DNA of 5,821 nt from Desulfobacteraceae bacterium (GCA_011389605.1 JAABTZ010000225.1:1-5821), one strand, 5' to 3'; counted from the first letter of the stretch, positions 1-5,454 are shown. Translations and numbers: made by a program. Notes: generated by a model not told the origin, from the sequence alone.

Positions 1-28
1 GATGCGGTGAAATTGGAAATCCCGGAGG

Positions 29-95
29 GTTTTAGATTTTTAAAATATAAATTGATGTTATCCTTTAAAATTAATTGCTTTTAAAAATCTGAAAC
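29..95. repeat. 17-bp inverted repeat upstream of the cotransporter gene
   Basis: Positions 29-45 (GTTTTAGATTTTTAAAA) and 79-95 (TTTTAAAAATCTGAAAC) are reverse complements at 16 of 17 positions. The single mismatch (T33 against G91) would be a G-U pair in + strand RNA. The loop is 33 nt. The stem is nearly all A/T, so it is not a classic GC-rich terminator, although a T7 run follows at 114-120. It could be an operator, an mRNA leader hairpin or the end of an upstream transcription unit. The rest of 1-154 shows no convincing gene. One frame is open from the window edge to a TAA at 82-84, but that tail cannot be assigned to any protein. Confidence 0.5.
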
Positions 96-154
96 GCTCA
101 GTTTAGGTAGTAGTTTTTTTGTTCTGTACCCTGTTGACAAGGCAGACACCGTTT

Positions 155-2749
155 ATGAACCCTTCTTCGGGCAGAAGCAGCGGCAAAACCCTGGGAACCT
201 TTTCAGGGGTTTTTACCCCGAGCATACTTACCATTCTGGGCATAATCCTCTTTCTCCGTTTGGGCTATGTTGTTGGAAGCGCAGGTTTGCTCTGGGCGCT
301 TGTCATCATCGGCCTTGCAAACCTGATCAGCGTGCTGACCTCTGTTTCACTGGCCGCCATTGCAACCAATCTCAAGGTAAAGGGCGGTGGTGATTATTAT
401 CTGATTTCCCGGACCCTGGGCCTGGAGTTCGGAGGGGCCATAGGCATTGTATTGTTTCTTGCCCAGTCGGTTTCCATTGCCTTCTACAGTATAGGCTTCG
501 GGGAAGTGCTGGCAGTGCTGATGCCGTTTTCCGTAAAAGGGCTGCCGCAGCTGGTTGCCGCAGGCGCTGTGCTGATTCTGTTTTTTTTTGCCTGGCTGGG
601 TGCGGACTGGGCCGCACGGTTCCAGACCCTGATCATGCTTATTCTTTTTGCCGCAATTGCCTCGTTTTTCGTGGGCGGGGCTCTTCGATGGGACACCGCG
701 CTGCTGGCAGGCAACCTGAAAGCTGCGGAAAACGCCCCTTCCTTCTGGATTATTTTTGCCATTTTTTTCCCTGCTGTAACCGGATTTACCCAGGGAGTGA
801 GCATGTCGGGCGACCTCAAAGACCCTGGAAAAAGCCTGCCTAACGGAACATTTGCCGCAGTGGGCCTGTCTATTGTCATATATTTTATCGCCGCATTTGT
901 TTTTGCAGGCTCCCTTCCCGGGGAAATTCTGGCAACAGACTACAACGCCATGAAGAGGGTGGCTGTCATTGACGGCCTTGTGCTTGCCGGAGTGATTTCC
1001 GCAACTCTTTCCTCGGGCATGGCATCGTTTATGGGCGCCCCCCGGATACTTCAGTCTCTTTCCTCAGACCGTATCTTTCCGTTCCTGGCACCTTTTGCCA
1101 GGGGGCACGGCCCGGAAAACAATCCCCGCAGGGGTGTGCTGCTTTCCGGGGGCATTGCTCTTTTGACCATTGCCCTGGGCAATTTAAACGTGGTGGCGCC
1201 TGTGGTGTCCATGTTTTTTCTGATTTCATACGGTCTGTTAAACTATGCCACTTATTACGAAGCCCGGGCCGCCAGTCCTTCTTTCCGGCCCACGTTAAGG
1301 TTTTACGACAAGCGGCTGAGCCTGGCAGGGGGTCTGGCGTGCCTGGGAGTCATGTTTGCAATCGATATTGTGACAGGCATTGTGGCATTGTCGTTTTTGT
1401 TTGCAATTTACCAGTATCTCACCCGGACCGCAGGCCCGGCCAGATGGGCCGACAGCCGGCGGTCATACAGATTTCAGCAGATACGCGGCCATCTGCTGCA
1501 AGCCGCCCAGGATCCGGAGCATCCCAGGGACTGGAGGCCGGATCTGCTTATATTTTCCGATGATGCCAAACGGCGCAAACCCCTTCTTTTGTTTGGTGAC
1601 TGGATACAGGGCCAAAGCGGGTTTGCAAGCCTTGTAAGAATTCTGCTGCGGGCTGAGGGCACCGATATCGGAAAGCAGCGGGAGGAGGCTCAAAAAGAGA
1701 TGTTAAAAGACATCCGGGAGATGGAACTGGATGTCTTTGCCCTGGTTCTGACAGGCTCAAATTTCCGGCTCATCATGGAAACCCTTATCCAGGCTTACGG
1801 CATAGGTCCCCTGAGGGCCAACACCATGATGATTAACTGGCTGGACATGAGCGCATCGAGTCCTTCTATCCACCGCTCCAGGAGATTTGGCGTGTATCTG
1901 CAGGCCGCATTTTTCCAGGGCTGCAACATTGTGCTTTTTTCAGCGGAAAAATCTCAATGGGAAAGACTTCTGAAAATGCCTTCTGAAAATCGCCGCATGG
2001 ATGTCTGGTGGCGTGGGGATGCCACAAGCCGGCTCATGATTCTGTTTGCCCATATGGTGCGTCAGAATGCCGGTTGGGAAAAAGCCAAAATCAGGGTTCT
2101 GGATGTCACCGGGGATGCCCTTGCCACAGGAAAAACCGTTTCGGATTTAAATGAAACTCTGGAGGAAATCCGTATAAGCGCTGAGCCGGAAATAGTTGCC
2201 AGCGCCGGCGCCGATACAGTGACTGCCTATTCAAAGGATGCGGCCGTGGTGTTTCTGCCCTTCCAGTTTGCGGAAGATCAGCCAACGGATCTTTTCGGCA
2301 GTCCTCTTTCCGAACTGCTTTCAAGGCTTCCGGTGACAGCGGCTGTGCTGGCAGCCAAAGACATTGATCTTTCTGCCGAGCCCGAAGCATGCCAGGCAGG
2401 TGAAATAGCTGCAGTGCTCGACCGGCTTGAAGATATACGTAAAAAGGGCAGGGCCGCGGAAAAATTGGCGGAAAAAGCCTCCCGGGAAGCAGAGGAAAAA
2501 ATGGATGCATGGCGCAAGGCAATTGAAGCCGGCGATGACCCGGAAGATACCAGACAGCTTTACAATGCCTCGGTGGAGGCTAAGAACGAGGCTGTTGATG
2601 CCGCTCGCAGGGCCGCTAAAATGGCCGCGGTTGCCGAGCATCTGAAGGAAACAGCCGTAAGGCTTGGATACGATAACGAAGAGCTGGATGAGGACCAAGG
2701 AGGGCAGCAAGAAGACCAGGCAGGCGAGCCCGGGACCGAAAATACATAA
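155..2749 (+). CDS. SLC12-family cation-chloride cotransporter homologue (APC superfamily)
   Basis: This is an inner-membrane transporter related to animal Na-K-Cl and K-Cl cotransporters, expected to couple chloride movement to Na+ and/or K+. Family signatures are in order: TM1 segment GVFTPSILTILGIILFLRLG (18-37), GGDYYLISRTLG (78-89), a TM3 with Tyr111 in IAFYSIGFGE, SGDLKDP (218-224), TLSSGMASFMGAPR (284-297), and NLNVVAPVVSMFFLISYGLLN (343-363). The hydrophobic part ends near residue 424. A soluble C-terminal domain (about 437-735) has SLC12-like blocks such as DWRPDLLIFS (459-468) and a WWRGDATSRLMILFA stretch. Residues about 750-832 are rich in Ala, Glu, Lys and Arg and look like a long coiled coil, followed by an acidic Gln/Glu/Asp tail. 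The chosen ATG gives 864 aa; an in-frame TTG at 119 would add 12 unconserved residues. The Shine-Dalgarno match is weak (AAGG at 139-142). The gene is followed 17 bp later by the DHH gene, so co-transcription is likely. True ion selectivity cannot be read from sequence. Confidence 0.9.
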   Translation: MNPSSGRSSGKTLGTFSGVFTPSILTILGIILFLRLGYVVGSAGLLWALVIIGLANLISVLTSVSLAAIATNLKVKGGGDYYLISRTLGLEFGGAIGIVLFLAQSVSIAFYSIGFGEVLAVLMPFSVKGLPQLVAAGAVLILFFFAWLGADWAARFQTLIMLILFAAIASFFVGGALRWDTALLAGNLKAAENAPSFWIIFAIFFPAVTGFTQGVSMSGDLKDPGKSLPNGTFAAVGLSIVIYFIAAFVFAGSLPGEILATDYNAMKRVAVIDGLVLAGVISATLSSGMASFMGAPRILQSLSSDRIFPFLAPFARGHGPENNPRRGVLLSGGIALLTIALGNLNVVAPVVSMFFLISYGLLNYATYYEARAASPSFRPTLRFYDKRLSLAGGLACLGVMFAIDIVTGIVALSFLFAIYQYLTRTAGPARWADSRRSYRFQQIRGHLLQAAQDPEHPRDWRPDLLIFSDDAKRRKPLLLFGDWIQGQSGFASLVRILLRAEGTDIGKQREEAQKEMLKDIREMELDVFALVLTGSNFRLIMETLIQAYGIGPLRANTMMINWLDMSASSPSIHRSRRFGVYLQAAFFQGCNIVLFSAEKSQWERLLKMPSENRRMDVWWRGDATSRLMILFAHMVRQNAGWEKAKIRVLDVTGDALATGKTVSDLNETLEEIRISAEPEIVASAGADTVTAYSKDAAVVFLPFQFAEDQPTDLFGSPLSELLSRLPVTAAVLAAKDIDLSAEPEACQAGEIAAVLDRLEDIRKKGRAAEKLAEKASREAEEKMDAWRKAIEAGDDPEDTRQLYNASVEAKNEAVDAARRAAKMAAVAEHLKETAVRLGYDNEELDEDQGGQQEDQAGEPGTENT

Positions 2750-2753
2750 CAGC

Positions 2754-2757
2754 GGAG
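2754..2757 (+). promoter_or_regulatory. Ribosome binding site of the DHH gene
   Basis: GGAG sits 9 nt before the ATG at 2767 and lies wholly in the 17-bp gap after the cotransporter stop codon. No promoter is apparent in this gap, which supports co-transcription with the upstream gene. Confidence 0.55.
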
Positions 2758-2766
2758 AATGTCAAA

Positions 2767-3900
2767 ATGCAGAATCAGCATGAAAATCCTGCCGGAAATG
2801 TTCCGGCGCAACAAGACCTGGCCACGGTGCTGAGCTCTTTTAAGGGACAGAAACACGCCATCATTCTTCAGGAATTTCCCGATCCTGACGCCATTGCCTG
2901 CGGCTTTGCTCACCAGATCATCTGCCGGCATTTTGATATTGAAGCAGACATTTATTACTGCGGCCGGATCAGCCATCAGCAGAACATTGCCCTGGTAAAG
3001 CTTCTGGGTATCGGGCTGATACGTTTTGAGGGCTCCATGGATCTGAAATCCTATGACGGGGCGGTGTTTGTGGACAACCAGGGCACCACCACCGGCAGCC
3101 TTGCAGACGCCCTTAAAAAAGCCGGGGTGCCATCTGTTATCATCATTGATCACCACGAGCCCCAGGATCGGCTCAAGGCTGAATTCACAGACATTCGTCC
3201 CAAGATCGGGGCAGCTTCTTCCATCTATTCACAGTACCTGGAAAAGGGCATCATCGGGCTTAAGTCTTCGGAAAAGGAGCATGTGCTGATGGCAACAGCG
3301 CTGACCCACGGGATCATCACGGATACCAACGGGTTTATCAATGCCTGGGAGGAGGACTTTCATGCAGCGGCATTTTTATCCCGCTACCGGGATCAGGATC
3401 TGCTTTCCCAGATTATGAACCAGGCCCGGTCAAGGCAGACCATGAAAGTCATTCATCAGGCCCTTGGCAGCAGGGAAATTGTTGAAAACTTCTGCTTTGC
3501 CGGAGTTGGCTATCTGCGGGCCGAGGACCGGGATGCCATTCCCCAGGCAGCCGATTTTCTGCTCACGGAAGAAAACGTGCATACCGCCATTGTCTATGGC
3601 ATTGTGACCGGAGACAAATGGGACGAGGCGGTGATCGGCTCCATGCGCACCAACCGGATCACCATCGACCCTGACCAGTTTATAAAGGATGTTTTCGGCA
3701 AGGACGCAAGCGGCCAGTATTTTGGGGGGGGCAAGATGTCGGCCGGAGGGTTTCACATCCCCATAGGATTTTTGTCCGGCGACGGCGGCGGCGATGACCG
3801 GTTCCGGGAGCACAAGTGGAATGTTTTCAACGAGCAGATCCAGCAGAAAATTTTTGATAAAATAGGGGTTAAGTCAAAGGAGAAGAAACCGGAGGAATGA
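2767..3900 (+). CDS. DHH/DHHA1-family phosphoesterase (nanoRNase, pAp phosphatase or cyclic-dinucleotide hydrolase type)
   Basis: A 377-aa cytoplasmic, metal-dependent phosphodiesterase or phosphatase of the DHH superfamily. DHH domain motifs are visible: motif I FPDPDAIACG (37-46), motif II FVDNQGTT (101-108) with Asp103, motif III IIIDHHEP (125-132), and motif IV GIITDTNGF (182-190) with Asp186. The DHHA1 substrate-binding motif is FGGGKMSAGGF (319-329). Length and domain order match stand-alone NrnA/DhhP-type enzymes rather than RecJ or membrane GdpP. There are no membrane segments. The start is supported by GGAG at 2754-2757, 9 nt before the ATG. The gene lies 17 bp behind the cotransporter gene on the same strand, implying an operon. 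Motif I lacks the usual leading His (Gln35-Glu36 stand there), and the DHHA1 glycines are encoded within a G8 run. Substrate (nanoRNA, pAp, pApA or c-di-AMP) is not determined by the sequence. Confidence 0.9.
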   Translation: MQNQHENPAGNVPAQQDLATVLSSFKGQKHAIILQEFPDPDAIACGFAHQIICRHFDIEADIYYCGRISHQQNIALVKLLGIGLIRFEGSMDLKSYDGAVFVDNQGTTTGSLADALKKAGVPSVIIIDHHEPQDRLKAEFTDIRPKIGAASSIYSQYLEKGIIGLKSSEKEHVLMATALTHGIITDTNGFINAWEEDFHAAAFLSRYRDQDLLSQIMNQARSRQTMKVIHQALGSREIVENFCFAGVGYLRAEDRDAIPQAADFLLTEENVHTAIVYGIVTGDKWDEAVIGSMRTNRITIDPDQFIKDVFGKDASGQYFGGGKMSAGGFHIPIGFLSGDGGGDDRFREHKWNVFNEQIQQKIFDKIGVKSKEKKPEE

Positions 3901-3905
3901 TTGTC

Positions 3906-3921
3906 CATAGGCACATAGGCG
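3906..3921. repeat. Tandem octamer CATAGGCA/CATAGGCG
   Basis: Two adjacent 8-bp units differing only in their last base lie just after the DHH stop codon. A small CAACG/CGTTG inverted repeat (3929-3933 and 3940-3944, 6-nt loop) follows, but no T-run, so it is not a convincing terminator. The significance is unknown and chance is possible. Confidence 0.3.
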
Positions 3922-3951
3922 TAAATACCAACGGCAAAGCGTTGAGATTAT

Positions 3952-4077
3952 GACGGCACCGTAAAAAGTCCAATATCTGGGTTACGCGCAATTTCTGAAG
4001 AATTTCACGTACGGATAAGTACGCTGTATTCTTTGAAATTGCGCAAGTCTTGATCTTGAACTTTTTACGGCGCCATC
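3952..4077. repeat. 126-bp imperfect palindrome, MITE-like or large hairpin repeat
   Basis: The two halves of this segment are reverse complements in blocks. Outer arms 3952-3977 and 4052-4077 match at 22 of 26 positions and include GTAAAAAGT against ACTTTTTAC. Next comes an internal loop of 8 and 7 nt, then a perfect 10-bp block GCGCAATTTC (3986-3995) against GAAATTGCGC (4035-4044). Further in are AAGAAT (3998-4003) against ATTCTT (4028-4033), and a central CGTAC (4008-4012), GGATAA loop and GTACG (4019-4023). It fills most of the gap between two convergent genes and encodes nothing recognisable. Such structure is typical of non-autonomous mobile repeats (MITE- or REP/BIME-like). No clear target-site duplication is visible at the edges. 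It could also act as a bidirectional transcription barrier. Mobility is inferred; the palindrome itself is directly visible. Confidence 0.7.
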
Positions 4078-4113
4078 TGAAAACCGGCTTTTTACGAGGA
4101 TCCCGATTTTTAC

Positions 4114-5082
4114 TCAGCCGCGCATTACCACGAAAACAAGATATGCAGCATAAAGCACCAGCAGCATGGTCCCTTCCCACCTGTCCAAACTGCGGTGTTT
4201 GCCCGTGAACATGGTGCCAAAAAGGATCATGCTTGCAAGTACCACCATGCCGATATCCAGATTTGCCCCGGCATGGAAGGGAAGGGGTTTTATTACCGAA
4301 CTGACTCCCAGCACGAAAAAAATATTGAAAATATTTGAGCCCACAACGTTTCCCACGGCGATTTCAACATTTTTGCGCCAGGCAGCCATAACCGAGGTGG
4401 CAAGCTCAGGAAGAGATGTGCCCACTGCCACGATGGTCAGGCCTACCATTTCCTGGCTCATGCCAAAGGTGACGGCAATATGTGCGGCACCATCCACAAT
4501 CCATTTGCCGCCCAAAGCAAGGCCGGAAAGCCCGGCGCCTGCCATGGCAAACGAGGCTGCAGCTCCGCGGCTTTGCATGGGCATGCCCTGCCCGTTTCCG
4601 GTCATGCTGCGGGCAATGCTTGCGGAGTAATAAATAAAAAGTGCGAAAAACATCAAAAATATAAGACCGTCAGAACGGGATATGTCCGTGTAGGCCCATC
4701 CGTCAAGAATCCTGTCATTTGCCGCCACCCACAGTACCATGGCAGCAAGCAGGCTAAAGGGGATTTCACGCCATACTGTGCCCCGGGATACGCTCAGGGG
4801 ATAAACCAGGGAGGATATGCCCAGAATCAGAAGAATATTGGCGATATTGCTGCCCAGGATATTTCCGGTGGCAATGCCGGCATTGCCTTCCAAACTGGCG
4901 GTTACGCTTACAAACAGTTCCGGGGCAGACGTGCCGAAGGACACCACGGTAAGGCCGATGACCAGATCGGAAATCTTATACCGCCGGGCAATGGATCCGG
5001 CACCTTCCACCAGGAAATCAGCTCCTTTTATCAAAAGCAGAAAACCGATGATCAGAAGAAAAACAGGCAATAGAAAAGACAT
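4114..5082 (-). CDS. Calcium/sodium antiporter, CaCA family (YrbG-like)
   Basis: An inner-membrane exchanger expected to expel Ca2+ against Na+ influx. The 322-aa protein consists of two inverted halves of about five transmembrane helices each, matching the usual length of bacterial YrbG proteins (about 325 aa). Alpha-1 repeat: VIGLTVVSFGTSAPELFVSV (41-60, Glu55) and GNILGSNIANI (73-83, Asn82). Alpha-2 repeat: GLTIVAVGTSLPELATSV (214-231, Glu226) and GNVVGSNIFNI (244-254, Asn253). A hydrophilic loop (about 158-175) joins the halves. All four ion-site positions of the family carry acceptable residues. The ATG at 5082 is preferred because AAGGA lies 6 nt before it; a TTG six bases upstream would abut that Shine-Dalgarno. 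The gene converges on the DHH gene, with the palindromic element between them, and points away from the phospholipase gene. Transport direction and ion specificity are family inference. Confidence 0.93.
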   Translation of the reverse strand: MSFLLPVFLLIIGFLLLIKGADFLVEGAGSIARRYKISDLVIGLTVVSFGTSAPELFVSVTASLEGNAGIATGNILGSNIANILLILGISSLVYPLSVSRGTVWREIPFSLLAAMVLWVAANDRILDGWAYTDISRSDGLIFLMFFALFIYYSASIARSMTGNGQGMPMQSRGAAASFAMAGAGLSGLALGGKWIVDGAAHIAVTFGMSQEMVGLTIVAVGTSLPELATSVMAAWRKNVEIAVGNVVGSNIFNIFFVLGVSSVIKPLPFHAGANLDIGMVVLASMILFGTMFTGKHRSLDRWEGTMLLVLYAAYLVFVVMRG

Positions 5083-5088
5083 CTGCAA

Positions 5089-5093
5089 TCCTT
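5089..5093 (-). promoter_or_regulatory. Ribosome binding site fixing the antiporter start
   Basis: On the minus strand AAAAAGGA is followed by six bases and the ATG at 5082. The spacing suits that ATG and excludes the TTG at 5088. The stop codon of the upstream short frame (5096-5098) abuts this site, so any translation of that frame could be coupled to the antiporter. Confidence 0.6.
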
Positions 5094-5095
5094 TT

Positions 5096-5207
5096 TCAGC
5101 AAATCCAGACAGCCGGGCCGGCTGAGTCCTGAATCATTTTGCCGGCAACGCCTCCCATGGCGTATTCCTCCTTTTTTTGAAAGTCCGTTTCGTGGTGCTT
5201 CACGCAT
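5096..5207 (-). pseudogene. Possible relic of a universal stress protein C-terminus, or a short leader ORF
   Basis: On the minus strand a frame ends MGGVAGKMIQDSAGPAVWIC and a stop, just upstream of the antiporter. This resembles the end of UspA-domain proteins, which typically reads like MGSVAxKII followed by PVxVV. The frame before it breaks at an A7 run (5172-5178). Reading the preceding bases in the other frame gives RNGLSKK. Removing one A would join this to KKEEYAMGG, producing a stretch like the GRRGLSxxEEFxMGS of UspA proteins. No further Usp sequence is recognisable upstream, so this would be a decayed fragment. Alternatively the 20-codon frame starting at ATG 5158 may be translated: a perfect AGGAGG (5167-5172) lies 8 nt before it, and its stop is 13 nt before the antiporter ATG. 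Both readings rest on short sequence. Confidence 0.35.
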
Positions 5208-5216
5208 GCTTTGAAA

Positions 5217-5245
5217 AAAATAAACCGATTCCGTGTGAAAATCAA
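5217..5245 (-). promoter_or_regulatory. Weak candidate sigma70 promoter for the antiporter
   Basis: Minus-strand TTGATT (5240-5245) and TATTTT (5217-5222) are separated by 17 bp, each matching 4 of 6 consensus bases. It would give a leader of roughly 120 nt that includes the short Usp-like frame. In AT-rich DNA such matches arise often by chance. Confidence 0.22.
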
Positions 5246-5352
5246 ACAGATATTGGCGTCAAGTCTGTTAGCTGTAAGTGAAATTATTCAGAAATTTCGA
5301 GTAAAGCAGGTATCGGAAGTCAGGGTTTGATTGCCATGCCCTGTAATTTGGA

Positions 5353-5382
5353 TTGAGAATCTGGTAAAAATGTGTTTTTAAT
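5353..5382 (+). promoter_or_regulatory. Candidate sigma70 promoter for the phospholipase gene
   Basis: TTGAGA (5353-5358) and TTTAAT (5377-5382) each match 5 of 6 consensus bases at 18-bp spacing. The implied transcript start near 5389 puts the G-rich tandem repeat (5396-5428) in the leader, about 65 nt before the start codon. No other + strand match of similar quality was seen between 5280 and 5454. Confidence 0.4.
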
Positions 5383-5395
5383 GCAGATGACAGCG

Positions 5396-5428
5396 CAGGG
5401 GGCACAGGGGGTAATTCAGGGGGTAATT
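5396..5428 (+). repeat. Tandem 12-bp repeat CAGGGGGTAATT
   Basis: Two exact adjacent copies of CAGGGGGTAATT (5405-5416 and 5417-5428) are preceded by a partial copy CAGGGGGCA (5396-5404). This gives three G5 runs within 26 bases, just upstream of the phospholipase ribosome binding site. The last copy can also fold with the following TTACCTTTT (5418-5425 with 5430-5437, three G-U pairs). The location between candidate promoter and start codon suggests a regulatory role, either as iterated protein sites or leader structure. That role is inferred. Confidence 0.65.
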
Positions 5429-5442
5429 TTACCTTTTTATAC

Positions 5443-5447
5443 AGGAG
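5443..5447 (+). promoter_or_regulatory. Ribosome binding site of the phospholipase gene
   Basis: AGGAG lies 7 nt before the ATG at 5455, which is the start that gives a clean signal peptide. Confidence 0.7.
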
Positions 5448-5454
5448 TCGGCAA

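Noticed and set aside
1..84. Frame open from the left edge to TAA at 82-84, possible end of an upstream gene
   Set aside because: The translation (ending KINCF) is low-complexity and AT-driven in its second half, with no recognisable family, so it cannot be supported as a gene.
134..139. Perfect TTGACA, possible -35 box
   Set aside because: No -10-like hexamer at 16-18 bp; the sequence there is already inside the coding region.
119..154. TTG start 12 codons upstream for the cotransporter
   Set aside because: The added residues (MFCTLLTRQTPF) match nothing in the family, and the start codon sits at the end of a T7 run with no good Shine-Dalgarno. The ATG at 155 is simpler, though its own Shine-Dalgarno is weak.
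2106..2522. Long antisense open frames opposite the cotransporter gene
   Set aside because: They lie wholly within a convincingly conserved gene, are Pro/Arg/Cys-rich and match no family.
3929..3944. Rho-independent terminator after the DHH gene
   Set aside because: The CAACG/CGTTG stem has only 5 bp and no following T-run.
5083..5260. Metal-sensing riboswitch (yybP-ykoY type) upstream of the antiporter
   Set aside because: The conserved yybP-ykoY core sequences are not visible in the leader.
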